Assembly (NCBI GenBank): GCA_963931435.1
Contig: OZ007012.1
Coordinates: forward strand, 1,116,001-1,180,000
Source: Coprousia sp963931435
Lineage (GTDB): Bacteria > Actinomycetota > Coriobacteriia > Coriobacteriales > Coriobacteriaceae
Direction of reading: 5' to 3'
DNA: 64,000 bases
The notes under the pieces: generated by a model
Told to the model about the DNA's origin: nothing
Databases searched by the model: none
What the model saw: the letters and a program-made list of their open reading frames with translations, nothing else
Program-made: the position numbers and the translations under genes
Shown here: in pieces, positions 11,144 through 19,682 of the stretch
How the letters are laid out: each line of letters starts with the position of its first letter
How positions within the stretch are numbered: position 1 is the stretch's first letter

Positions 11144-12163
11144 ATGCGCATCACCGTCATAGGCGCGGGCTCATGGGGCACGGCCATCGCGGGCGTCGCC
11201 GCGGTGCGGGCGGAGCACGTGACGCTCTGGTCGCATGACGAGGAGTCCGTCGAGGGCATCAACGCACGCCATGTGAACCCACTCTACCTGCCCGACTACA
11301 CCCTCCCCGAGAACGTCTCGGCATCGGGCTCCCACGCCGAGGCCCTGGGGGGCGCCGACGGCATCATCGTCGTCGTGCCGTCGCCGTTCCTGCGCGCGAC
11401 CATCCGCGCGGCTGCGCCCCATATCGCGCCCGACACGCCCGTCCTCACCCTCACCAAGGGCATCGAGGAGCACACGGGCGCGCTCATGAGCGAGGTCGTG
11501 GCCGAGGAGATCGGCAACCCCGGCCGCGTGGCGGCCCTCTCGGGTCCCAACCACGCCGAGGAGATCTGCCGGGGCAGCCTCTCGGCCGCCGTGGTGGCGG
11601 CGCCTGCGCCCGAGGTGGCGGAGTTCTTCAAGAACCTCCTCATCTCGCCGAGCTTCCGCATCTACCATTCCGACGACATGGTGGGCATCGAGACCTGCGC
11701 GGCCGTGAAGAACGTCATGGCCATCGTCTGCGGCATCGCCGCGGGCGTGGGATACGGCGACAACACGCTGGCGCTCATCATGACCCGCGGTCTGGCCGAG
11801 ATTAGCCGCCTCGTCGCGGCGCGCGGGGGCAACCCCCTCACCTGCATGGGGCTCGCCGGCATGGGCGACCTCGTGGTCACCTGCACCTCGCCCCATTCGC
11901 GCAACCGCTCCTTCGGCGTCGCGTTCGCCCACGGCGAGAGCCTCGAGGCCTACCAGGCGCGCACGCACATGATCGTCGAGGGCGCCGCCGCCGCCAAGAG
12001 CACCGCCGAGCTCGCCCGCGCCCTCGGTGTCGACGCGCCCCTCACCTTCGTCCTCGAGCGGGCGCTCTACCACGGCCTCGGCATCGAAGAAGCCCTCGGC
12101 ATCCTCCAGGACCGCTTCCCCACAGAGGAGTTCTACGGCATCGACCAGACGGGAAAGGAATAG
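11144..12163 (+). CDS. gpsA: NAD(P)+ glycerol-3-phosphate dehydrogenase
   Basis: Reduces dihydroxyacetone phosphate to sn-glycerol-3-phosphate for phospholipid synthesis. The 339-residue protein has the dinucleotide motif GAGSWGTA near the N terminus, the catalytic lysine in AAVKNVMAI and the C-terminal signature GLAGMGDLVVTC. It directly follows plsY, so the substrate and its acyltransferase are co-transcribed. rpe begins 4 bases after its stop. Confidence 0.95.
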   Translation: MRITVIGAGSWGTAIAGVAAVRAEHVTLWSHDEESVEGINARHVNPLYLPDYTLPENVSASGSHAEALGGADGIIVVVPSPFLRATIRAAAPHIAPDTPVLTLTKGIEEHTGALMSEVVAEEIGNPGRVAALSGPNHAEEICRGSLSAAVVAAPAPEVAEFFKNLLISPSFRIYHSDDMVGIETCAAVKNVMAIVCGIAAGVGYGDNTLALIMTRGLAEISRLVAARGGNPLTCMGLAGMGDLVVTCTSPHSRNRSFGVAFAHGESLEAYQARTHMIVEGAAAAKSTAELARALGVDAPLTFVLERALYHGLGIEEALGILQDRFPTEEFYGIDQTGKE

Positions 12164-12167
12164 CCCC

Positions 12168-12854
12168 ATGGCAGCACCGCTCATCGCCCCCTCCATCCTC
12201 TCGGTTGACCTCGGGCACCTCGCGCACAGCCTCGACGCCATCGCCGAGGCGGACTTCGTCCACGTCGACGTGATGGACGGGCACTTCACCCCCAACCTCA
12301 CCTTCGGACCCGAGATGGTGCGCGCCTGCAAGAACATGACCTCGGTGCCCCTCGACGTCCACCTCATGATCACCAACCCCGATGAGACCATCGACTGGTA
12401 CATCGATGCAGGCGCCGACCTCATCACCGTCCACTACGAGACGGCCACGCACCTGAATCGCGTCATCACGCACATCAAGAGCCGCGGCGTCAAGGCGGGC
12501 GTGGTGCTGAACCCGTCCACGCCGGTGTGCCTGCTCGAGGACATCGTCGACGTCGTGGACGTGGTCATGCTCATGAGCGTGAACCCCGGGTTCAGCGGCC
12601 AGAAGTTCATCGAGGGCACGGTCTCCAAGCTCCAGAGCCTTGATGCGCTCTGCCGGGCGCACGGCGTCTCGCCGCTCATCGAGGTCGATGGCGGCATCGC
12701 ACCCGCGACGATCGACCGCGTGGTCGAGGCGGGCGCCAACCTGCTTGTGGCGGGCTCCGCGATCTTCGGTACCGACGATCCGGCCGCCGCGCTGGCCGAT
12801 CTCAGGGCGCGCGGCGAGCGCGCCCTTGCGCGCCGCGGGGAGGCCGCGCGGTGA
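12168..12854 (+). CDS. rpe: Ribulose-phosphate 3-epimerase
   Basis: Interconverts ribulose-5-phosphate and xylulose-5-phosphate. The 228-residue TIM barrel shows the family landmarks APSILSVDL, HVDVMDGHFTPNLTFGP, LDVHLMI, MSVNPGFSGQKFI and EVDGGI, which include the metal-binding His/Asp residues. The in-frame ATG at 12168 follows gpsA by 4 bases and fits the conserved N terminus; longer upstream extension is coding sequence of gpsA in another frame. It overlaps the next gene by 4 bases (GTGA). Confidence 0.95.
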   Translation: MAAPLIAPSILSVDLGHLAHSLDAIAEADFVHVDVMDGHFTPNLTFGPEMVRACKNMTSVPLDVHLMITNPDETIDWYIDAGADLITVHYETATHLNRVITHIKSRGVKAGVVLNPSTPVCLLEDIVDVVDVVMLMSVNPGFSGQKFIEGTVSKLQSLDALCRAHGVSPLIEVDGGIAPATIDRVVEAGANLLVAGSAIFGTDDPAAALADLRARGERALARRGEAAR

Positions 12855-14014
12855 GCGCCGCGCGCACCGTGAACCTCGATTTCGCCGCCTCCACGCCGCT
12901 GCGCCCCTGCGCCTTGGAGGCGATGCGGCGCTACGACGCGAGTCCCATCGCCGGCGCCAACCCCAACGCCCTCCACTCCCTCGGTCGCGCCGCGGACCGC
13001 GCGCTCGACGGGGCGCGTCGCTCGATCGCCGCTTCGCTCGGCCGGGCTGCGCGACCCGGCGAGGTCGTCTTCACCTCGGGCGGCACCGAGGCAAACCATC
13101 TCGCCCTGCTGGGCATCGCCGAGGCCGTCCGCGCGCGGACGGCTCGGCGGCGCGCCGTCGTGGTCTCTGCCATCGAGCACGATTCCATCCTCGACAACGC
13201 GCGCCTGCTCGAGCAGCGGGGCTTCGAGGTCCACGTCGCACCCTGCAATGCGCGTGGCATCGTCACCGAGGAGGCGCTCGAGGAGGTCCTCGGCGACGAT
13301 TGCGCCCTCGTCTCCATCATGTTCGCCAACAACGAGACCGGTGTCATCCAACCCGTTGAGGCCCTCGCCCGCCGCGCGCACGCCCACGGGGCCCTCTTCC
13401 ACACCGATGCGGTCCAGGGCTACCTCCACCATCCCCTCGATGTCGCCGCGCTCGGCGTCGACGCCCTCTCGATCGCCGCGCACAAGGTGGGCGGTCCCGT
13501 AGCCACCGGCGTCCTGTGGCTCCGCGCGCGCACGCCGCTTCGCGCCCAGGTGCTCGGCGGGGGCCAGGAGGAGGGGCGCCGGCCGGGCACCCAGGACGTC
13601 CGCGGGGCGCTCGCCCTCGCGGCCGTCGCCGACGAGCATGCCTGCCGCGTGGAGGAGGACGAGGCGCGCGTCCGCGCGCTGGCCGACCGGCTCTACGAGG
13701 CGCTGCTCGCCTGCCCGCGCATCCACGCCACCATGGGGGATCCCGCATCCGTGCCGCGCTTGCCTGGGATCGTCTCCATCTACGTGGATGGAGCCGAGTC
13801 GACCGATCTCATCCTCGCCCTCGACGAGGCGGGGTTCGCGGTCTCTGCGGGATCGGCGTGCTCCGCCTCCGCTTCCGAGTCCAGCCATGTGCTCCGCGCC
13901 ATGGGGCTGCCCGATCACCGCGCCTCGGGGGCCCTGCGCATCTCGTTCGACGACCGCGTCGATCCGTCCGATCTAGAGGCGTTCGCACGCGCCCTCATCT
14001 CGATTGCGAGGTAG
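12851..14014 (+). CDS. Cysteine desulfurase (NifS/IscS-like, PLP-dependent)
   Basis: Removes sulfur from cysteine to give a persulfide for FeS clusters or tRNA thiolation. The 387-residue class V aminotransferase has the PLP lysine K212 in SIAAHKVGGP, HTDAVQ upstream, and the persulfide cysteine C337 in AGSACSAS, within the RPGTQDV...ESSH context of group I NifS/IscS enzymes. It starts at GTG overlapping the rpe stop. No iscU or thiI gene is adjacent, so its dedicated pathway is not visible. Confidence 0.9.
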   Translation: MSAARTVNLDFAASTPLRPCALEAMRRYDASPIAGANPNALHSLGRAADRALDGARRSIAASLGRAARPGEVVFTSGGTEANHLALLGIAEAVRARTARRRAVVVSAIEHDSILDNARLLEQRGFEVHVAPCNARGIVTEEALEEVLGDDCALVSIMFANNETGVIQPVEALARRAHAHGALFHTDAVQGYLHHPLDVAALGVDALSIAAHKVGGPVATGVLWLRARTPLRAQVLGGGQEEGRRPGTQDVRGALALAAVADEHACRVEEDEARVRALADRLYEALLACPRIHATMGDPASVPRLPGIVSIYVDGAESTDLILALDEAGFAVSAGSACSASASESSHVLRAMGLPDHRASGALRISFDDRVDPSDLEAFARALISIAR

Positions 14015-14017
14015 CCC

Positions 14018-14836
14018 ATGAACGTCCGCGCTCTCGAAGAGCTCCTTTTCGACGCGTTCCCCTCTGAGAACGCCGAGAACTGGGACCATGTGGGCCTCTC
14101 CGTAGGCGACCCGGAGGCTGAGGTCGGCCGCGTCATGGTCACGCTCGACGCCACGGCGGCCAACGTGCGCGAGGCCGCGACCCGCGGCGCCGACGTGCTT
14201 CTCACGCACCACCCGGTGTACCTCGCCGCTCCCGCACTGATCGCGCCGGCGCCCTCGCGCGCGGTCGCCCAGAGCGCTGCCGCCGCCTTCGAGGCCGCGC
14301 GGCTCGGCGTCTCCCTCATCGCGATGCACACCAATCTCGACCGCGCACCCGAGGCGCGCTCCATCCTGCCCCGCATGCTCGGCGCCGAGGCGTTCGGATC
14401 CTGGGAGCATCCGGATGATGACGCCGCGCCCGGCCTCGGCGCCCTGGCTCGCACGGGGCCGACCACCCTCGCCGCCCTCGCGCGGCGCTGCGCCGAGACG
14501 TTCGACATGCAGCCCCGCGTCTGGGGCGATCCTGAGGCGCCCGTCGAGATGCTCGCGACCCTGGGAGGCTCGATGGGGAGCCTGGGCGAGCGGGCGCTCG
14601 CCGCCGGGGTGCAGGCCATCGTGTGCGGCGAGGGCGGGTACCATGTCTGCCAGGATCTGGCGGCGCGCGGGTGTGGAATCGTGTTGTTGGGACATGATGT
14701 CTCCGAGATTCCCTTCGTCGAGCTATTAAGATTGGTCCTCGCGCGCTCCGGCATGGACGGGGAGCGCATAATCATCCATACCGAGCAACGCCAATGGTGG
14801 ACACCGGAAGAAAGGGCGGCCGATGAGCACAGGTGA
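14018..14836 (+). CDS. Nif3-like dinuclear metal centre protein
   Basis: A 272-residue member of the Nif3/YqfO (GTP cyclohydrolase I type 2 homologue) family. The N terminus ENWDHVGLSVGDP, the metal-ligand motif LLTHHPVYL and the later C-terminal segment with GEGGYH and LGHD are typical. Family members form metal-containing toroids; the physiological reaction is debated. The downstream DUF164 gene overlaps its 3' end by 14 bases. This Nif3-DUF164 pairing is widespread and suggests a shared, unsolved function. Confidence 0.86.
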   Translation: MNVRALEELLFDAFPSENAENWDHVGLSVGDPEAEVGRVMVTLDATAANVREAATRGADVLLTHHPVYLAAPALIAPAPSRAVAQSAAAAFEAARLGVSLIAMHTNLDRAPEARSILPRMLGAEAFGSWEHPDDDAAPGLGALARTGPTTLAALARRCAETFDMQPRVWGDPEAPVEMLATLGGSMGSLGERALAAGVQAIVCGEGGYHVCQDLAARGCGIVLLGHDVSEIPFVELLRLVLARSGMDGERIIIHTEQRQWWTPEERAADEHR

Positions 14837-15548
14837 GAACCTTCTAACCCTGCAGGAGATCGATCTGGAGGCGGACCGGCTGCACGCCGAGCTCAAGGAT
14901 CTTCTGGAGCTCAAGGAGCTCTCGCGCAAGCGCGCCGCTTACAAGAAGCTCAAAGCCGAGGAGGCGCGCCTCATCGCCGCCCGCAAGGATCTCGAGTTCG
15001 AGCTCGAGGACCTGGAGCGGACGCAGCGCGAGACCGAGCAGAAGGTCACCATCGCGCAGCACGACGCCCATGTGCTCAAGGACTACCGTGAGGTGCAGGA
15101 CCTCGAGGTCGAGCTATCGCTGCTCGCCAAGCAACTGGACAAGCTCGCCTTCGACCAGGACGCCAAGCGCGCCGAGATCGATCAGGCCCGCGACCGCGAG
15201 GCCTACATCATCGACTACGTCGCCAAGTTCGAGGCCTCCCTGCTGCATGACGCGCAGGAGGTGCGCGAGGCGGCGCAGAAGCTCAAGGGCGAGCTCGCCG
15301 AGCTCGAAGCACGCCGCAAGAAGTGCGTCCACAAGCTCGACGAGGACGTTCTCGCGCGCTACGACGCCGTCCGCGCCGCGCGGGGCGGGGTGGCGGTCGA
15401 GAAGCTCGAGGGCGGCGTGCCCTCTGCCTGCCGCATGGCGCTCACCGAGTCCTCGCTCGCCGATCTCGCCCGCTCGGGCGAGATAGCGGAGTGCCCGTAT
15501 TGCCACCGCATCCTCATACAGCGGGGAGGCGATCCCGATGCCCGATGA
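14823..15548 (+). CDS. DUF164 coiled-coil zinc-ribbon protein (CT398-like)
   Basis: A 241-residue protein that is mostly long charged coiled coil (about 10-190), then a C-terminal zinc-ribbon-like end with ECPYCHRIL. The first half of the ribbon, normally CxxC, reads PSACRMAL, so one of the four expected cysteines appears to be replaced by Pro. Members of this family in other bacteria have been linked to secretion and envelope processes, but function here is unknown. It overlaps both nif3 (14 bases) and coaBC (11 bases), so it is tightly coupled. Confidence 0.8.
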   Translation: MSTGENLLTLQEIDLEADRLHAELKDLLELKELSRKRAAYKKLKAEEARLIAARKDLEFELEDLERTQRETEQKVTIAQHDAHVLKDYREVQDLEVELSLLAKQLDKLAFDQDAKRAEIDQARDREAYIIDYVAKFEASLLHDAQEVREAAQKLKGELAELEARRKKCVHKLDEDVLARYDAVRAARGGVAVEKLEGGVPSACRMALTESSLADLARSGEIAECPYCHRILIQRGGDPDAR

Positions 15549-16731
15549 GGCGCGCGCAAGAACCGTCCTTCTGGGCGTGAGCGGCGGCATCGCCGCCTAC
15601 AAGTCCTGCGAGATCCTGCGCCTGCTGCAGAAGCGCGGCTATCGCGTCAAGGTCCTCATGACCGAGCACGCCTGCGAGTTCGTCGGTCCCGCCACCTTCC
15701 GGGCCCTCACGCACGAGAAGGTCGCCATCGGCCTGTTCGACGATCCGTCGGACCCCATCCACCATATCTCGCTGGCCCAGGAGCCCGATCTGGTACTCGT
15801 GGCGCCCGCCACCGCCAACGTCATAGCCAAGATGGCGGCGGGCATCGCCGACGACCTCATGTCCACCACGCTGCTCGCCACCCCGGCTCCCATCCTCGTG
15901 GCGCCCGCGATGAACTCAGGCATGTGGCACGCTCCAGCCACGCAGGCCAACATGCGCACCCTGCGTGAGCGCGGCGTGCACGTCGTCGGCCCGGGCGCGG
16001 GGTACCTCGCCTGCGGTGACGTCGACGAGGGCCGCCTGGAGGACCCCGAGGTCATCGTCGAGGCGGCGCTCGACCTCCTTGAGGGCACCGACGAGCTCGC
16101 CGGACGGCGCGTCCTCATCACCGCCGGCCCCACCCATGAGGCGATCGATCCGGTGCGGTTCATCGGCAACCGCTCATCGGGCAAGATGGGGATCGCCCTC
16201 GCTCGGGCGGCGCGGCGCATGGGCGCCCGGGTCACCCTCGTCCTCGGTCCCACCTCGCTCAAGCCCGGACCGGGCATCGAGGTCGTGCGCGTCGAAACCG
16301 TCTCCGAGATGCTCGCGGCCGCCCAGCGCGCCTTCGAGGACGCCGACATCGCCGTGTGCGCGGCCGCCGTATGCGACTACCGCCCCCTCAAGGTGGCGCC
16401 GAGCAAGCTCAAGAAGGCGGACGGGCCGCTCACGAGCATAGCGGTGAGCGAGACCGAGGACATCCTCGCGACGCTCGCGGCCGCGAAGGGGGAGCGCGTC
16501 GTCGTCGGGTTCGCGGCAGAGACGGACAACGTCATGGGGTACGCGCAGGCAAAGCTCCTCTCGAAGGGCTGCGACGCCATCGTCGCCAACGACGTGTCGC
16601 GTGCCGATTCCACCTTCGGCTCCGATACGGACAAGGCGTGGTTCGTCCGCGCCGACGGCGTCGAGGAGCTGCCCCTGCTCTCGAAGGACGAGCTCGCCCG
16701 CGAGATCCTGCTGCGCGCGAAGGATTTATGA
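15538..16731 (+). CDS. coaBC: Bifunctional phosphopantothenoylcysteine decarboxylase/synthetase
   Basis: Two consecutive steps of coenzyme A synthesis. The N-terminal flavoprotein CoaC domain has GVSGGIAAYK, the catalytic His in HHISL (75-76), PAMNSGMW (123-130) and the redox Cys159 in YLACGDVDEGR. The CoaB domain starts with ITAGPTHEAIDPVRFI and has NRSSGKMG and a later AAVCDYRP, binding CTP and 4'-phosphopantothenate. The 397-residue length is typical of the fusion. It is the last gene before the tRNA. Confidence 0.95.
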   Translation: MPDEARARTVLLGVSGGIAAYKSCEILRLLQKRGYRVKVLMTEHACEFVGPATFRALTHEKVAIGLFDDPSDPIHHISLAQEPDLVLVAPATANVIAKMAAGIADDLMSTTLLATPAPILVAPAMNSGMWHAPATQANMRTLRERGVHVVGPGAGYLACGDVDEGRLEDPEVIVEAALDLLEGTDELAGRRVLITAGPTHEAIDPVRFIGNRSSGKMGIALARAARRMGARVTLVLGPTSLKPGPGIEVVRVETVSEMLAAAQRAFEDADIAVCAAAVCDYRPLKVAPSKLKKADGPLTSIAVSETEDILATLAAAKGERVVVGFAAETDNVMGYAQAKLLSKGCDAIVANDVSRADSTFGSDTDKAWFVRADGVEELPLLSKDELAREILLRAKDL

Positions 16732-16750
16732 CCGCGAGGCAAATTTCTGC

Positions 16751-16779
16751 TTGCATAACGCGCGGGAGTTGAGTAAAGT
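16751..16779 (+). promoter_or_regulatory. Promoter for tRNA-Pro
   Basis: TTGCAT at 16751-16756 and TAAAGT at 16774-16779 are separated by 17 bases and lie about 30 bases before the mature tRNA, as expected for a housekeeping-sigma promoter of an independently transcribed tRNA. The -10 match is only moderate. Confidence 0.5.
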
Positions 16780-16810
16780 ATTCTCTGCTGCCCGAGAGGG
16801 CACGCAGATT

Positions 16811-16887
<77 letters not shown>

Positions 16888-16897
16888 GGATCTTCAA

Positions 16898-16922
16898 GGC
16901 ATCGGTTCGCCGATGCCTTTTT
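16898..16922 (+). terminator. Intrinsic terminator after tRNA-Pro
   Basis: A perfect 8-bp stem GGCATCGG/CCGATGCC with a stable TTCG tetraloop is followed directly by TTTTT, 10 bases after the tRNA CCA. This is a textbook Rho-independent terminator. Confidence 0.93.
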
Positions 16923-17009
16923 CGTATAGGTGCGGCGCGGCGTTGGCATCCGACTCCTGCGGGTATCATGGTCTCTGTGTCGTCTCGACAAGGTGAGTGG
17001 GGGAGTTCC

Positions 17010-17717
17010 GTGGGGCTCAGAAAGAAGATCAAGAAGGAGCTAATCGGCACCCCTGACTATCCCTCCAACCAGATTCTCACTATCTCAAACGTCATCACCG
17101 CGATGCGCCTCGTGCTCACCGCGGTGTTCCTGTATCTGTTCGCCGCGGACGTCAACCGCTACGTCGCGCTCGTGATCTACGCCATCGCGGCGAGCACCGA
17201 CTGGCTCGACGGCCAGATCGCCCGCATGACGCACACCGTGAGCTGGCTCGGCAAGATGATGGACCCCGTCGTGGACCGGGCGCTGCTGTTCACCGGCGTG
17301 CTGGGCCTCGTTGTGCGCGGAGAGCTCCCTATATGGGTCTGCGTGCTGCTCATCGGTCGCGACGCCTACCTCGCGCTCGGGAACTTCGTCGTGCACCGCT
17401 TCCACAAGCGCCCCATCGACGTGGTCTACACGGGCAAGGCGGCGACCGCCCTGCTCATGTTCGGCTTCTGCCTCATGCTCCTGCGCCTTCCCATCGTCCC
17501 CGGCCTGGGGATCCTTCCCGGCACCGCGACGCCGTTTCCGGGCCTCGATGCCCAGAGCGTTCCGCTCGGCATCTACTTCGTCTACGCCGGCGTCGTGTTC
17601 TCGCTAGTGACCGCCGTCATCTACACCATCAAGGGGGCGCTCGCCATCCGCCGCGCGCAGGAGCATCCCGAGGAGGAGGACGAGGACTTCCTCAACCCCG
17701 AGATCATAGACGCTTAA
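17010..17717 (+). CDS. CDP-alcohol phosphatidyltransferase (membrane phospholipid synthase)
   Basis: A 235-residue polytopic membrane enzyme with the complete family motif: D64, D67, G68, A71, R72, G81, D85 and D89. It transfers a phosphatidyl group from CDP-diacylglycerol to an alcohol, probably glycerol-3-phosphate or another polar head. The GTG at 17010 is chosen because AGTGGGGGAG precedes it and the conserved N terminus follows; upstream in-frame codons would run back into the tRNA. A second enzyme of the family is at 36454. The C terminus is acidic. It lies upstream of the FHA and MerR genes, echoing the pgsA2-garA region of mycobacteria. Confidence 0.88.
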   Translation: MGLRKKIKKELIGTPDYPSNQILTISNVITAMRLVLTAVFLYLFAADVNRYVALVIYAIAASTDWLDGQIARMTHTVSWLGKMMDPVVDRALLFTGVLGLVVRGELPIWVCVLLIGRDAYLALGNFVVHRFHKRPIDVVYTGKAATALLMFGFCLMLLRLPIVPGLGILPGTATPFPGLDAQSVPLGIYFVYAGVVFSLVTAVIYTIKGALAIRRAQEHPEEEDEDFLNPEIIDA

Positions 17718-17790
17718 GCGCTCCTGCCATCTAGGGTAGAATGGAGCAGTATCCCTTCGTCACGCCTTCCGCAGCATTTGGGGGTTTCTC

Positions 17791-18198
17791 ATGTCCGAAG
17801 CTACCACCGACCAGACCCGCGTCTTCCGCATCCTGACCGATGACGCCACCGCGCCCGACCTCCTCAAGAGCGCCCAGATAACCCGCCCCGTCCTGAGCAT
17901 CATCAAGGGGCCGCAGACGGGCAGCACCTTCGAGCTCGATGAAGCCGTCACCACCATCGGCCGCGACCCGGCCAACGCCATCTTCCTGAACGACATGACC
18001 GTCTCGCGTTCCCACGCCAAGATCGTGCGCGGGCCCGTCAACACCACCATAGAGGATCTCGGCTCGCTTAACGGCACCTGGGTCGACGGCGCCATCGTCA
18101 ACTCCGCCGTGCTCCATGACAGCTCCACCGTCCAGATCGGTACGTTCACGCTCATCTACCACGAGAGCAAGCCGGAGCGCATCGAGACGGGTGAGTGA
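17791..18198 (+). CDS. FHA-domain protein, GarA/OdhI-like
   Basis: A 135-residue cytosolic phosphothreonine-binding protein. The FHA domain spans about 34-120 with GRDP (57-60), SRSHAK (72-77) and LGSLNGTWVDG (90-100). The short N-terminal tail carries TTDQTRVFRI with Thr5, Thr6 and Thr9, resembling in position the phosphorylated ETTSVFR tail of actinobacterial GarA/OdhI, which regulates 2-oxoglutarate enzymes when phosphorylated by PknB/PknG. A GarA-type role is inferred from this tail and from synteny with pgsA and a MerR gene. It overlaps the MerR gene by 4 bases. Confidence 0.85.
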   Translation: MSEATTDQTRVFRILTDDATAPDLLKSAQITRPVLSIIKGPQTGSTFELDEAVTTIGRDPANAIFLNDMTVSRSHAKIVRGPVNTTIEDLGSLNGTWVDGAIVNSAVLHDSSTVQIGTFTLIYHESKPERIETGE

Positions 18199-19112
18199 CC
18201 TTGGCTGAACGCAGCTATCTCAGCATCGGCCAGGTCGTCAATCTGCTGCGCGGTTCCTATCCCGACCTCTCGAACTCCAAAATCCGCTTCCTCGAGGACG
18301 AGGGGCTCATCACGCCCCATCGCACGCCCAAGGGGTATCGCCAGTACTCCAAGGAGGACATCGACCGCCTGGAGGTCATCCTGCATCTCCAAAAGACCCG
18401 CTACATGCCGCTCAACGTCATCAAGCAGCGTCTGGAGAGCGCGACCGATCTCAGCACGCTCGCCTATGAGGTCGGCCTCCTCTCAGATGTCCCCCTCAAG
18501 GCGGAGCCCCGCGAAACCAAGCAGAAGCTCCATCCCATCGAGGACATCCCCGATCTCCTCGGCGTGAACATCTCCTTCATCCGGCAGCTCGCCGAGAACG
18601 ATCTGGTGCGCATCATCCGCAGCCCCAAGAACCGCGAGCTCATCGACGGGCGCGATTTCGAGATCATCCGCTACTGCTCGGAGCTCTCGCGCTTCCACAT
18701 CGAGCCGCGCAACCTCCGCCAGTACGTGCTCTCCGCCAACCGCGAGTCCACGATGTTCGAACAGGTCCTCATCGGCATGCTCGGTATGGATGCCAGAGAC
18801 GAGGATCGCGACGCCAAGCTTGAGCGCGCGTTCAACAAGCTGCACGATCTCACCGACGGCGTCCATACGGCGCTGCTCAAGAACCGCGTCTTCGAGTCGC
18901 TGCACGCCGTGGTCGAGGATGCCGACGTCGATTCCATCGACGACGAGATCACGCGTACCGAGGCTGCGCGCGCTCGCAAGGCCGCAGAGCAGAAGGCACA
19001 GGAGGCCCAGCCCGCACCCGAGATCGAGCCGCTGCCCCTGCCCGGTTTCGACGCGCCCGCCTCCTCCGGCCGCAAGCGCACCCAGACGTCCCGTCGTTCC
19101 TCCAAGAGATAG
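18195..19112 (+). CDS. MerR-family transcriptional regulator, FtsR/Rv1828-like
   Basis: A 305-residue regulator with an N-terminal winged-helix MerR domain (LSIGQVVNLL ... SKIRFLEDEGLI ... PKGYRQYSKEDIDRL), the signature of the actinobacterial FtsR/Rv1828 group, whose member FtsR activates ftsZ in corynebacteria. A second HTH-like segment lies at about 115-160, and the C-terminal tail is low-complexity and basic. The GTG start overlaps the FHA stop; TTG at 18201 is an alternative. Targets are not visible. Confidence 0.83.
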   Translation: MTLAERSYLSIGQVVNLLRGSYPDLSNSKIRFLEDEGLITPHRTPKGYRQYSKEDIDRLEVILHLQKTRYMPLNVIKQRLESATDLSTLAYEVGLLSDVPLKAEPRETKQKLHPIEDIPDLLGVNISFIRQLAENDLVRIIRSPKNRELIDGRDFEIIRYCSELSRFHIEPRNLRQYVLSANRESTMFEQVLIGMLGMDARDEDRDAKLERAFNKLHDLTDGVHTALLKNRVFESLHAVVEDADVDSIDDEITRTEAARARKAAEQKAQEAQPAPEIEPLPLPGFDAPASSGRKRTQTSRRSSKR

Positions 19113-19121
19113 GAGCCCGCC

Positions 19122-19655
19122 ATGGCATCGATCGATTACGCTTCCTTCATCGCCGACATTCCCGACTATCCCGAGCCGGGCGTCGTCTTCAAGGACATCA
19201 CCCCGCTCTTCGCCGACGCCGGTGCGCTGCGCAGCGCCGTGCACGACATCGCCAAACACTTCCGCGACGCGGGCATCACCAAGGTCGTCGGCCCGGAGGC
19301 GCGCGGCTTCATGGTGGGCGTGCCCGTCGCCATCGAGCTGGGTGCGGGATTCGTGCCCGCCCGCAAGCCCGGGAAGCTCCCGCGCGCCACCATCTCCGAA
19401 ACCTATGAGCTCGAGTACGGGACGGATACCATCGAGATCCATGAGGACGCCTTGGGACCGGACGACGTCGTGCTCCTCATCGATGACCTCGTCGCCACCG
19501 GAGGGACCATCAGCGCCGCCGCGTCGCTCGTCGAGAAGACGGGCGCCCGCGTCGCGGGATTCGGCTTCATCCTCGAGCTCTGCTTCCTGCACCCGCGCGA
19601 CGTTCTCGAGCAACGGGGCGTATGCGACATCTTCAGCTTGATCCAGGTCGCTTAA
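19122..19655 (+). CDS. apt: Adenine phosphoribosyltransferase
   Basis: Purine salvage: converts adenine and PRPP to AMP. The 177-residue product has the N terminus DYPEPGVVFKDITPLF, the RKPGKLP loop and the PRPP-binding motif VVLLIDDLVATGGT (116-129). An AGGAG site precedes the ATG. A purine permease is encoded at 22517, so import and salvage genes are near one another although not co-transcribed. Confidence 0.95.
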   Translation: MASIDYASFIADIPDYPEPGVVFKDITPLFADAGALRSAVHDIAKHFRDAGITKVVGPEARGFMVGVPVAIELGAGFVPARKPGKLPRATISETYELEYGTDTIEIHEDALGPDDVVLLIDDLVATGGTISAAASLVEKTGARVAGFGFILELCFLHPRDVLEQRGVCDIFSLIQVA

Positions 19656-19682
19656 GGCCGAACAGTTCTAAGTCCAACCAGC

